NCBI GenBank assembly: GCA_003024785.1
Contig: PUQB01000309.1
Coordinates: 211,669-275,668 of the forward strand
Origin: Selaginella tamariscina
Lineage: Eukaryota; Streptophyta; Lycopodiopsida; Selaginellales; Selaginellaceae
DNA length: 64,000 bases
Direction of reading: 5' to 3'
Shown here: one piece after another, positions 1 through 11,290 of the stretch
Layout: every line of letters begins with the position of its first letter
How positions within the stretch are numbered: position 1 is the first letter of the stretch
The notes under the pieces: generated by a model
Database searches by the model: none
What the model saw: only the letters and a program-made list of their open reading frames with translations
Told to the model about the DNA's origin: nothing
Program-made: the position numbers and the translations under genes

Positions 1-24
1 TACCCATTACATAGTTGAACTCCA

Positions 25-245
25 GTGTACATTACGCGTGCACACACCTACACACACAAAGCTTATGCATTGTGTGTGTGTGTGTGTGATATTGTATAAT
101 TATTGAAGTATACATTTGTATATGCATACATGTACAGTAGAGGATAAAGAAAGTGTAAAAGTTTTATGTTAGTTATAAATTGTAAATCATTCTTTCTCAA
201 TTTATTAATGTGGAAGATTTTAAGTTAATTTTATATTGATATGAA
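25..245 (+). repeat. Copy 1 of a ~220-bp sequence that follows the hevein-TM gene
   Basis: This stretch closely matches 11065-11290, which lies just downstream of the hevein-transmembrane coding exon. Shared landmarks in the same order are an acgcgtgcacacacc block, a tatgcattgt plus TG repeat, a tgaagtatacat block, catgtacagtagagga, and gttttatgttagtta followed by gtaaatcattctttct. Because copy 2 sits in the 3' flank of a gene, copy 1 is probably the 3' end of a second hevein-TM paralog left of the window. A dispersed repeat is the alternative. Confidence 0.6.
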
Positions 246-1500
246 TCTTTCATGTGACAGATAATGCTTTAAAAAACTAAAGAACGCTTTGCACCTTTTA
301 ATTTACTCGTGTGCCATCCAATAATTCAGATTATTAAATAATTTAATAATTAAGATTAAGTTATATCAATTAATAATCAACTGACTTAATCATTAATAAG
401 TTTTTATAATATATTGTTTTTCATATATTTCGATTCATTTATTTTCTTCCTTTTTAATTATTATTTTTTTACTCTTTTATTTTATCTTTTTATTTTATTT
501 TGTTCTTATTTTTATTGTCAATGCTTGTCAATAATGTTAATGCTTCCAATTTTTTAGCATGATGAAATTAATTATAATTTTAAATAATAAATAATTTTGT
601 ATTTTGTATTTAAGTGGGTTGATTAAAAAGGTTTAATTTTGTAATAAGTGTAAATATTTCATAAAGTTGCACACTGATAATTACGGTTGTAATAAAATAT
701 AAACATTATGATATTATATAGTCAATTCTTTAATATGTGATTTTCAAATAATAATCTTATTTTTCTATAAATGTTGAGAGTAATATATTATTGATGTATT
801 AAAATGACATAAAAAATAAATTAAAAGTTGTAATACAATGGTTAATTAGTATAATTCTGTTGTAATATATAATGTTCAAAAGGGTAATTAGTGAATTAAA
901 TTCAATAATAAAAATTAACAAATTAAATTTAATAAACATAAATATATAATGAAGTTATAGGTTTCTAATAGGACAAAATAAAGTACAAACATGATGTTTT
1001 TAATTCTACTTACTAATATTATATATCTTCCGAATACAGGTATTTTATTCAGGTGGGTGGGTTAGTTATGATACTAAGTGGTTTATATAATTTAGTTATG
1101 AATGTAATATAATAAATTATTCTATTAATTTTAAAGATTCAAAAATAGAAATTTGTACAATTTTGTGTGATGCATATTCATTTATCACATTCATGATAAT
1201 ATTCCTTTTGTCCGGACCTTTGTAATATCTCCCTTGCATCGAGAAAACTTATATACGACGAATCGAGTTTTGGAAGGTTTCCAGTGTGTAGGCATAATAT
1301 TCCAGTCTAGATAAAGATAGTTGTTCGTACCTAACATGAACAGGTTTGTTTAGAAGTGAACTTGTTTAAGAAGCTTAATTAATCTGTTATTGAGTATTAT
1401 AAATTTTATAAAATCTCTTTCACTTATTTACAAACTCCTCTCGCTCGGATCCTCTAATGACACCCATGTAGTACGTAGCTCACTATTGAGAGTACCACTG
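246..1500. other. AT-rich intergenic DNA, nothing recognised
   Basis: Very AT-rich sequence with short homopolymer and AT runs. I see no conserved coding pattern, RNA gene or clear repeat boundary. The last 250 bases are less AT-rich and form the 3' flank of the WD40 locus on the minus strand. Confidence 0.6.
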
Positions 1501-1504
1501 AAAA

Positions 1505-2633
1505 CTAAAGCTGCCGATAACCTAGTATCCGCGGGGCAATAGACACCGACTTCACCGGAGACGTATGACCTTTGATCACGGACAGGCACGAGTGGACTCC
1601 CGTCTGTCGGTCCCTTGACCAGACACGGACAGTCTTGTCTGCTGAGCCGCTACAGAAAACAAACACAGGGATCCGGAGGAAGCCTGACCCCTCAACGCCG
1701 ACAGGCAAGAACAGACATGCAGTGACCCTTGAGAACGTCTACCGGCGCCAGATGCATTGCCGTGTCTTCCCGTTCCCACGCCCGGACGGTCTTATCGCTC
1801 GAGGCTGAGTAGAGATAACCCGAAAGCTCGTCGCAGAGGATCCCGTTCACAGAAGACTTGTGTTTCTCGAACACCCCGACGAGTGTGAGACAGAGCTCTT
1901 AGGTTTCATAAACCTCGAGGAACTTGAGACTCCCGTGTATTCCCAGGCCTTGATCTTCCCGTCTGCTCCGGCAGTGTATACAAACTGTCCGGCTGTTGCA
2001 ACCGCATTAATGGCATCCTCGTGCGCAGAGGCGACGGACCCGAGACAGACGCCGTCCCAGAGCCTCCACGCCTTCAGGCTCCTGTCCCAGGAGACCGAGA
2101 ACAGGGCGTCCTTTTGTACACGATACACTGGTTACGGCATCCATGTGCCGGATCCAGAGCGCTCTCCGGTGCCGCCGTATCTTTGTGTAATTCGACGGAA
2201 GCATGCACCTCACAAGCGTGTCGGACCTCGTCGGGAGCGTCCTGGACAGCGTCAGATTCATCTGGGATGCCTGGAACCTCCATACTCTGATCAAACCGTC
2301 GTGGTGGCACGTGAACACCTGGTCGGCCTTGTACACGATCGACTTCACCGATCCCCCGGGGGACGGGATCGATCCGACGAACGAGTGATCCTGGAAAACC
2401 AGGATCCCGTTACTGAGGGTCCCTACCAGAAGTGTGTTGTTCGGAAGTGTGCAGATGCTCAGTACGCTGGATGGTGCTGTGGACTTTGTGACTGATCTGT
2501 ATGGGAAGTTCTTGAACTCGCAGCTTGTGTACAGCCAGATGAGCGCCGACTCCACGCTGCTGTTCGTCGATGGGACGCTAATAATTGAAGAAGAAGCTGA
2601 AGAAGAAGACGAAGATGTATTTGAGACAGACAT
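1505..2633 (-). pseudogene. WD40-repeat protein, JINGUBANG-like, broken by frameshifts
   Basis: Reading on the minus strand from ATG at 2633, the protein opens with a Ser-rich leader and then WD40 blades typical of the plant JINGUBANG family. Visible motifs are IRVWRF, the spacer KIRRHRRALWIRHMDAV, VSWDRSLKAW, GADGKIKAWEY, ASSDKTVRAWERED and [13 protein letters not shown], ending with a GHTSPVKSV blade. Such genes are usually intronless, as here. The frame changes near 2115, 1870 and 1700, with no other damage in the blades. The ALWIRHMDAV spacer is characteristic of this family, whose members act as signalling or germination regulators in flowering plants. The frame breaks may be real (young pseudogene) or assembly deletions as seen elsewhere in the window. 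A copied fragment lies at 19512-19620. Confidence 0.8.
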
Positions 2634-2670
2634 GTTTCTCTATGGAAACATCACACTGGAATACCGTTAG

Positions 2671-3263
2671 ATATTATAAATAGCTTTCATATATAAGCTG
2701 ACTATTGAACATTTATATATATATGATTTAATTATTAATAAGAGAGTTTAATTAATGGAGATAATATAAAATCTACAGAAGTTTCCCGGGTGTTCGCGAT
2801 AGTGTGCTTATTGCTGGGGAGTTTGGGAATGCTTTCTATACATTTGCCAGCTGCTACTTGGGTATGTGTCCAATGAGTGCCAAACAGCTTGCACTTTACT
2901 TTTTGTATGCATATGTATGTATACATGTATAAATATGTTTAATAATTATGAAAATGTATAATTGTAATATGTATTTATACAGAAGAATTTTTAGTATAGA
3001 AATAGCATATCTCTTTCTCTCACGTACATGTACGCTGTGTATTTTACATGTATTTAATGTGTATTCTATATGTATTACAGTACATGTAAATGTAAATATA
3101 TATATTATATAATAAAATCTTATAGCGTGGGACCGTGGTACTTACCCGTGTTTTTTCATGATTTTTCGAACAGGATAAGATTGGCACTGGAATCCATCAA
3201 AGTGAAAAGTGTGTTTCGCTAGTGGAATTCATGCGTGTCAAAAGACGATTGCTTTGTGGTCCA
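2671..3263. other. AT-rich intergenic DNA
   Basis: Upstream flank of the WD40 locus. It contains TATA-like AT tracts and ordinary low-complexity DNA. Nothing coding is supported. Confidence 0.5.
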
Positions 3264-3632
3264 GTTTTACCCCACAATGTAATAAACACTTGGCAAGCTG
3301 TTTTTATTTATTTATTTATTTAATATTTATTTTATTTATAAAGTAATAAAAGTACGACAGTTGCCAAATCTTTTTCTCCCATGATATATATATCACAGTA
3401 AAAATATGACATTTGTAAAATCACCCATTATATATAAGCAGTAGTAAAAATACGACACTTGTAAGTAATAATTATTAATAATTTTTGTGTAAAATTTTAA
3501 TTAATGTGTTAATAACTAAATATATATATGAAATAAATAGTTTAAATCATTTTATAAAAATATATATTAATTATAAATAATAAATAAATAAAAACAGACT
3601 GCCAAGTGTTTATTATATTGGGGGTCACAAAT
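3264..3632. mobile_element. MITE-like element with ~50-bp terminal inverted repeats
   Basis: The left arm (about 3266-3330) contains aataaacacttggcaagctg followed by a tttatttattt tract. The right arm (about 3575-3632) contains its reverse complement, cagactgccaagtgtttatt, preceded by a taaataaataaa tract. The arms are separated by about 250 bp of non-coding AT-rich DNA. Long imperfect inverted termini around a short non-coding core are the usual form of a MITE or snap-back element. No clear target-site duplication could be fixed by eye, so the exact ends are uncertain. Confidence 0.6.
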
Positions 3633-3790
3633 GTTTTTCATAGAAATTAAAAAATATGACGTTTGTAAAACCTCCCTCCCATTGTATATAAGCAGTAGTA
3701 ATATGACACTTGTAATTAATAATTATTAATAATTATTGTGTAATATTTAGTAATTTGTTAATAATTAAATAATATATCTAAAATCAATTT
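3403..3790 (+). repeat. Direct duplication of a ~135-bp AT-rich unit
   Basis: Two copies, about 3403-3540 and 3653-3790, share the order atatgac-ttgtaaaa, tatataagcagtagta, cgacacttgtaa or tgacacttgtaa, aataattattaataatt and aatttgttaataa. The first copy is inside the MITE-like element and the second is immediately outside it, so the duplication and the inverted repeat are nested. Confidence 0.6.
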
Positions 3791-4203
3791 AAATATGTAC
3801 TAATTATAATTTCTATGTAAAACATTAAAAATGTATTCTAATTTTCAATAAAATCATATATTATATTATAATACTTATATATTAACAATACAATATATAT
3901 CATTGTATGAAGTATATTATATTTACATAATAATAATAACAATAACAAATTTACATCTTATATAGAAGAATTTATCGAAATGAACCTCTGGTAATATATA
4001 ATTTTAAATTCTCTTCCAAATTAACCTGACAATATTATATTATTATAAGTATTTTATATCTTATATTATAATAACAATAACAATAAAATACATTTAATAT
4101 AGAAAAATTATCAAAATGCCAAGTAATTTTCAAACTGTCCGAATAATTTTGAAATGTCCAAATTAACCTTGAATCAAAATTTATTAGTAGTCGGTATATA
4201 AAC

Positions 4204-4240
4204 CACACACACACACACACACACACTCACACACACACAC
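4204..4240. repeat. (CA)n microsatellite
   Basis: A nearly pure CA dinucleotide tract with one interruption. It is one of many CA/TG arrays in the window. Confidence 0.9.
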
Positions 4241-4639
4241 ATTGGGTATATAATATATATAATCAAACAATATTACAATTAGGTTTGTGTGTGTTTTTAA
4301 GCTGATTAATGATAAATTAGGAACTACCTGAGGAATTATATAATACTTTAAGGTCAGTAAATCCCTTTTACATAATATACATAAAATGCAATACAAAATG
4401 TCTATTCATTACTATGGCACTATCGTACATATATACACTATTAAGGTGTAATTTATAATTAATAACTATTGTTTCAAAAAATCTATTTATATTATTATTA
4501 TTGTTATTTAACGATTTAAAGTAAATTCATATTATCAAATTTAAAGCTCTTCAATAGATAATAAAATCTGTAAAATGAATTTTATTGTTAAATTATCTAA
4601 TATTGAAATTTTTGAAGTCCTTGATTCCTTCACTGTTAA

Positions 4640-4795
4640 AGACTCCCCAAGGTTCCCACTAGACTCCCTAGAAACCCCAGCATTCCCAATCGAACCCCAA
4701 CATTCCCACTAAACTCCCTAGAAACCCCCAACATTCCCGCTCGACTCTCTCGAAACCCCAACATTCCCAGTAGACTCTCTTGAAACTCCCGACCC
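4640..4795. repeat. Minisatellite of ~35-40-bp units
   Basis: About four diverged units repeat the order actccctagaaacccc then aacattccca. On the minus strand the array is open and would read as repeated Trp/Cys/Gly-rich peptides at the end of the poly(A) polymerase relic. This is probably an expansion in dead sequence and not a functional protein tail. Confidence 0.55.
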
Positions 4796-6380
4796 AGACT
4801 TCTTTAAGCTCCTGGAAATACAAACAAGGGAATATGCCGTGTGTAACGTATATATCCATCCCTTCCTTCCATGACACATAGCCCATCAGATTTCCCTTGG
4901 ACTCTTGCACTGTCTCTGTAAATAAAACACACAATACGTGTGTACGTGTATGCGTGTGTGAGTGTGTGTACCTCAACTCTAATATCGAACTGTTGAACCG
5001 CTTGTAAAGATGTCTATAATATATACAAAAAAGTATGTCGTGTGTGTGTGTTTGTACGTACCTCGTATGTCAAACTGTTGGCCTTTCTGCCCTCTCCCCT
5101 CTGTAGTCCCATAAAGAATGCACAATGCTGTCCATCTCTCGTTAAGTCGATAGAGTCAAACGCATGTGGGTGACATTGTAACACTCCACATATATCCCTC
5201 TCAATCTACATATATACATGCATTACATCTCTCTCTCTCTCTAACTTAATATGAATATGTATATAGAGGGTATTTACATAAGTATGTTTTATGTAGTTAT
5301 GCTGAGAAATCTATGTATTTATATCTATATCTATGTACACCCATAACCTTTCACATATCTACACATGCAGATATATACATGTATGCTTATACATATATAT
5401 ACCTTGTGAATTAGCTGCCTTAATCTGGATTCCACCCATCCTTTCATAATCATCGTTGGCTACCACGTCTATTTGTATAAGCCTCAAAGAATGAATATGC
5501 TGGTGTTATAATCGGATTCTTTCTGCGGAAAAATTAACTACGTTAACATGCACACGTCTTACCAAGTATTTGTAACATGTAAAGTCATATTATTGGGTGT
5601 GTGCGTAGCAAAAAACCATATTATGTATAAATTACACATGGCCGTTAAGTACGTTATGCTTTTTAAAATACACCATAATAAACTTAACTAGTAATCAGAT
5701 GGACACGGGTATAGTTTACGATCGTGAATGCATCTCAAATCTGTACTATAATTATATAAACGTATTCCCATATACACGCAGACATAAGTATCCATACACA
5801 TGGGATCCCAGACTTGCAAGTCAAGAGAAGCTATTTCAAGAGCATAACGGGATTAGGCCACCTCCATTGTGTGTATATACACGGAAGAAACCAGAGACTA
5901 ACAACATATCTGTGAACTTATTACCTTAGATATTGTATTGTGAGCAAGCCTTGCATACAGTAAATCAATAGAAATGCCATCGAATTTGAACTTCATAACA
6001 GGTACGTCATCCGGTACTGGATTCAGTTCAGTGACACCCTCCGTTTCCGATAGTATGTTATAAAGCTCAATGAAGAAATCCTCCTGCAAAACGGACCACC
6101 ATGCACCTGAAATGAACGCGGTTATTTCTTTTATGGCCAGAAGCATTTGTACATACATCTGTACATTTATAAGTGTGTGCGTGCGTGTATGTGTTATGAA
6201 TAATATATATATAACATATATGGAAAACTTACACCAAGCCGATAGGTAATTTGCTTAACCAAGTCTTAACTATCTGCAAATAAATAAAATGGATACCTAC
6301 CTGATCAAGACGCCCAAGAACTTCTTCCCTTTTCACCACTTCCTCACTACTTTCATACAGTCCGGCATCCACAAAAACTG
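4796..6380 (-). pseudogene. Nuclear poly(A) polymerase pseudogene
   Basis: Blocks in the correct minus-strand order match plant nuclear poly(A) polymerase. They are a DAGLYESSEEVVKREEVLGR block (about 6305-6375), IVKTW (6240-6275), EDFFIELYNILSETEG and MKFKFDGISIDLLYARL (5935-6083), TQWRWPNPVML (about 5845-5885), FFEAYTN then IDVVANDDYERMGG (about 5415-5505), CAFFMGLQRGEG with QQFDIR (about 5062-5200), and a final GYVSWKEGMDIYVTHG block (about 4800-4925). Splice-like GT and AG bases flank several blocks. The segment that should carry the catalytic G-A-D-I-D-T motif and the GS motif is gone between IVKTW and EDFF, most of the central domain is missing and frames break. It cannot encode an active polymerase. 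The 5' end is lost before 6380. Confidence 0.75.
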
Positions 6381-6880
6381 TGATAAAATGACCATAAGCT
6401 TAACAAACACACACGCACGCACGAACGCACAGGCGTACAGTGATATTGATATATCTATTGTCACCTTTCATGTATTTATCACTGATTTTCAATTAGGATT
6501 TCACAGACAAGTTATATAGACAAGCCATGTACATTGGTTTAATGAACACCAGATGTTCTATAGATTGCAAACTTCTATAGAAGACCATACGATACAGAGA
6601 GACACATACACCTATATAATTTTGCATATTAAACTTAGAATATATCAATGGTTTTTTCATGTTTATCAAATACATGACTATGACATAAATATACACAAAC
6701 ACACTCACTCAGCATACAAGCGGAGCCCGTAGGATAACTAAATAGGAAAACAAGGATGCTCATTTATATATCCCTTTCCATATATATAGAGAAAGATTTC
6801 ATATACCCACACACATACACTGAGGACAATCAGAGGAAAAAGCATGTTCATTTATATACAATCAATATAGTGATATATAT
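6381..6880. other. AT-rich spacer between two relics
   Basis: Contains a CA/CG-rich microsatellite near 6398-6432 and AT-rich DNA. No gene is supported. Confidence 0.5.
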
Positions 6881-9800
6881 ATATAGAGGAGTTGGAGGAG
6901 TTACAACAGCTTTTCAATGAAACAGTGAAGACTTATGCACATCAAGCTCAAAGTTTGTTATCTGTGTTATTCAATGAGAAGTTTGCCACTATGAAGTTTT
7001 ACGAGTGGTCTGGAGACAACTTGCAAACTCATGTAAGGAAGAGGACGTTGGTAGAAACTGAATATGCAGCATCCATAAAAGAAGAGTTCTTGGTTGTGGT
7101 TGAGTAGCCACATAATGTTCATGTGCTTGTTCAAGCATCGCCAGTGCAACAATGAAAAGCAATGGCACTAGATAGAACATTCAACATAAACAATGGATTG
7201 ACTACAACTTCAATTGGTCCAGACACAACAACAGTAGAGGCAACAAAATGGGATACATCAAAAGCTGTGTGTTACAACTATTGGGAGCCTTGTACATAAT
7301 GTCTCATGAGCTACAGACTCTGGAGTGTTTTGGAGGTGGAGTTGTGGATGATACATTTCCTAATGCTCAAGTAAGTGTTTTGGATGTTAAAATTATGTAT
7401 GTGGGAGCTGCCCAAGATAGAAGATAAAAACACAGAAGATGACGTAGAGGAAGAAGTCAAGTGCCCTCAACTCATCAACATGTGTAGTGATGACTAATGT
7501 GAGCATCCAATAGAGCGCCAGAGACAACTAATTAGTACGAAGGATATGATTATTAACAAGGGAGTGTCACCATAATATTATTAAGACTAATATTATTGTT
7601 CCATAACTAGCACCCAAGCTTTAAGAGTAGTTGTAAGTTGGTTTGAGTATTAAAAGGATAAGGACTAGTTATGGGGTGGGTGTAGCAAAGTTAACAAAAG
7701 AAGTTGATGAGCAAACCTTGATGGTAGTTGTAATGATCAAGAGATTTTGTTTTTCACAATGTTTGATAAACGAGGGTGTTAAAATTAACATGATGAGTTT
7801 AGAGGCAACTAATAAAATAAATTTGACCTTGAAGTAGTGTAATAACTTAATTTGTTTAATGAATGATTGACGAGTAAGACTCATAAGGATTGCGTATATT
7901 AGTTCATAATGTTGAAGTGAAATTTTTATTTATGAGTTAGCTTTGGAGCACGATGACTATTCTCTCATCATTAAACCACATTGGTTATGACAAGTTAGTG
8001 CCAAAATGATTGAAAGAGCAGTAAAATATTATTTAGTAATAAGTTTAAGTATGCCAATTCAAACTTTATTTATTCATAAGTTTAAAATAAAGAAGATGTG
8101 AAAAAAAAGAGGAAAGACTAACAATTACGAAGATTATGTTGATAATGCAATTCCTTTTATGTTGATGAGTTAATTCTTGGTGAAATATTTGATGTGAATG
8201 AAGAATTTATAAGGGATTTATCTGAATTGAGTTTGTGTAAAGATTAAAGAAAAGATATAAAACTTAGAGTGGATACAAAAACCTTCGTGAGGATGTTATG
8301 TTCTTAATTAGATAATATAAAAAAATAGAACTTCATAAGGGCCTTACAAGAGTTTCTTTATCTTTTACAAAAACATGAGGCAAATAGCGATAATTGAACA
8401 CAAGATTAATTTGGTGAATAAAATTAATATATAGTAACTTTTGTAACTCGAGTTTCACTACATCTTTGTGCCAATTAATATAGTTTTTATTACATTCAAA
8501 TTGAAGACTTGGGTATCGCTTCATGATGTAAAAGGGAAGATTTTATATTTTTAATAAACCATGTAAACTGGGGTGTCTCTTGTGGTGGCAAAAAAAATGA
8601 CAATTATTAAATGTGTACATTATATAATATTTTAAATAATGTCACTAAGAAGGATAAACATTGTTTGATGTTTATTAATGAGATTATGTTTGAGGTAATT
8701 AGCTATGAGATGTATTATTTTTGCTAAAGTTATTTTGAATACTTTTAAATACATGTTCAAGAAGAAGATTAAAACAGCATTTATTACACCTTAGAAGACT
8801 CTAGTTTATTAAATTATACCATTTAAATTAATAAATGTTTTTGTTACTTTTTAACATGTCATGAACAAGATTTTTGAGTCATATATGAGACGTTTTGTGA
8901 GAGTTTTTTAGATGACTTTTTCTATTTATAACAACAGAGAAGAATATGTTGCACTACATGAAGTTGTTTTGTTAAATTGAATGTAAAAAGCAAGGTTAAA
9001 TCCAATTAATTATTGGTTTCATGTATGTAAGGGAATGCTTCTTAGACATGAAGTGTCCAAGGAAGGGTTGGCACATGAACATGACAAGGTTGTGAATTAA
9101 GAATGTTGTAAAGTACGTTCACTCTTGAATTGAGTAAGTTATTTATATATACCAAATTTATTTATATTCTTTGGCCCATCGATGTTTTATTGCAAAAAAA
9201 GAGTTTGTGTGGTCCAAGGATTGTGAGAGGCATTCCAATATTTAAGGTTTACTGAGTGAAGCACCTGTGTTGAAGGCACAATTTAAGATTAAATATTCTA
9301 CCTCACGATGAGTAGCTTTATTCATGCTCTTGTAACAGTTTTACTCCAGAAGGGAGAGAGGGGATTTTTGTTTCCCATTTAGCATGTTGGAGACAATTGA
9401 AGGAACCTAAGAGACATATTTTGACTTAAAGGAAAGGAGACGTTCCTTGGTATATGGTTGTTAACATTTTTGTTATTTCCTAGTAGGGAACACTTCATGG
9501 TGTTAAGTATGAATGAGGCATTTAAAACCTTGGTGATTGAGCTAAATGGCTCGTTGAATTGTTTAACAAATTTAAATGTGAGTAAAAAAAGAAGTCTCAA
9601 CTAGTCAAGGTTTCTTTGGAGTAACCGGTGAGGATAGCAAGTGTAAATGAAAGTATTAAACTAAATTTAAGTATATGGAGTTTAATGATACCTTTGATGC
9701 CAAACAGGAGGGGAGCAAGGATAGTATTAAGACATACTATCTGGGATATCAAAACCTTGCATTTGCCTCTAACAAAGACAAACAATGATGCAAAATATGG

Positions 9801-10205
9801 TGCTTTGTTGGAAGGTTTGAAATTGGCAAAGTAATATGGTGTGATTAAGTCATGGCACAAGGAGACTCTCATTTGGTGTGTGAACAAATGTGGGGAGTGT
9901 TTCATGAAGCCAAGTTTGGTGAAGCTGCATTAGGATGTTCTTACATTTGTAAATAATTTCAATGAATTTAAATATATTTCTTGGGAAATGAATGAGTTGG
10001 TAGACGATTTGTCACAACGAGCGATCCAAGATTTTTTTGGGAGGAGCCATGTGCAAAAGGTACTAGTTTGGCAGCATTAAGTTAAGGAGGAGACTTTGAT
10101 AGTAGTAATTGAGTTTCTTGCCACAGGGGGATATTGCAAGTTGAATGCACTTAAACGGATGAGAGATGAAGAATCCAGTGAATAAGCTTTTTCATCTAAG
10201 GATTG
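6881..10205 (+). mobile_element. Decayed Ty3/gypsy retrotransposon, integrase end missing
   Basis: Plus-strand fragments follow gypsy polyprotein order. A 71-codon open stretch at 6892-7107 is of unknown (possibly gag) origin. A retropepsin-like block near 7760-7830 reads LINEGVKINMM, which corresponds to the family L-D-G-G-S-x-V-N pattern with the catalytic Asp lost. Weak reverse-transcriptase remains follow, including a GFM block near 9020. An RNase H block at 9700-9900 reads LPLTKTNNDAKYGALLEGLK, then GDSHLVCEQ after a stop and a frame change. A tethering segment EMNELVDDLSQRAI lies near 9985. Stops and frameshifts are spread throughout. No integrase was found before the hevein gene starts, and no LTR pair could be recognised. 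This is an old relic. Confidence 0.6.
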
Positions 10206-10578
10206 GGAAAAATGTCAAGGATATGCAATGGATCAAAGGGTATCCTTGTTTGAATCAAGCTTTAAGCTCAGTCTCTTTAAAACACACCCAGGTGTTTATT
10301 TATTAATTAAAAAGGCTCATTTGCTAGTTACTGTTTCGCCTTGTCACTGTATGTTACAATTGCATGACAAAAATTACAACCATTACACAAATATTATATG
10401 TATTGTTTGGTAGGAATGTCAACCATCGTACATCAGCACTCACCTACACCAAAACAAACTACCCTTTGAGTAAACTTACACAAGCCCCAACAGATGTCAC
10501 ACAAGAGCACAACATGAAAGTGCTATATCACTCACATGTCTCATCCTTCACTCGATTTACAAACTCTCCAGAGCTCAG

Positions 10579-10935
10579 ATTGCATGTGCACCACCCTCCA
10601 CTACGCTGTGTCCGGGTACCTCCTGCTGCAGTAAGAACGGCTACTGTGGTGTCGGTGTAAACTACTGCAGTTCTGGTAACTGCCTCTCACAATGCACACC
10701 GGCATCTACTGTCGTGCCTGATAATTCAGGTACCGGTGTCTACTATCCTCCACCGGACAACTATTATCCTCCACCGAAGGAGCCAATAGCAGAGGATGTG
10801 GGACACAAGACATACCACAATGTGGCGTGGTGGCTCGAGATTATTGCAGCGGCTTTTGCGTTGTTGATCGGTGTACTGTTCATCTGCTGGATTTGTGGGA
10901 GATCCATGAGAGGTAAGTCTTACCGTGGCAGATAA
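10579..10935 (+). CDS. Hevein-domain protein with C-terminal transmembrane anchor (last exon)
   Basis: The exon begins after a likely acceptor (gctcag) and encodes about 118 residues. Eight cysteines between 10585 and 10695 follow the hevein (type 1 chitin-binding) order, including CCSKNGYCGVGVNYCSSGNC. The aromatic and Ser residues that contact N-acetylglucosamine in hevein are present in this core. A Pro/Tyr-rich linker with two YYPPP motifs follows, then one hydrophobic helix (about 10822-10899, starting VAWWLEIIAAAFALLIG) and a short basic tail. The predicted topology is hevein domain outside and a short tail in the cytosol. Most plant hevein proteins are secreted chitinases or lectins, so a membrane-anchored form without a kinase is unusual. 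No in-frame ATG or signal peptide is seen in this exon; the first exon was not located. Confidence 0.7.
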   Translation: MACAPPSTTLCPGTSCCSKNGYCGVGVNYCSSGNCLSQCTPASTVVPDNSGTGVYYPPPDNYYPPPKEPIAEDVGHKTYHNVAWWLEIIAAAFALLIGVLFICWICGRSMRGKSYRGR

Positions 10936-11064
10936 TCTAATTCTTAATTTCGGTATGATTTTTCTTTATATAAAATTTTAAATGGGTGGCAAAAATAGTG
11001 GTTTTCTTTATTAATTATTTTGAATTATGTTTAAATTTGTAATATGCCATTGTGATTTAACACT

Positions 11065-11290
11065 GTACAATACGCGTGCACACACCCAAACCGTATGCAT
11101 TGTATGTGTGTGATATTCTATTAACTGAATATTGAAGTATACATTGGTATATGCTTCATACATGTACAGTAGAGGACAAAGAAGTATACAAAGTTTTATG
11201 TTAGTTACGTTTGTAAATCATTCTTTCTCTATTTATTATTGTGGAGGATTATAATATTAACTTAAAATCCTTAACTTAAATTTTATATTG
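11065..11290 (+). repeat. Copy 2 of the hevein 3'-flank sequence
   Basis: Located 130 bp after the stop of the hevein-TM exon and matching 25-245 at the window start. It probably contains the 3' UTR and polyadenylation region of the gene. Confidence 0.6.

Noticed and set aside
1860-2495. 211-codon plus-strand frame over the WD40 locus
   Set aside because: The minus strand encodes recognisable WD40 blades; the plus frame has no family pattern.
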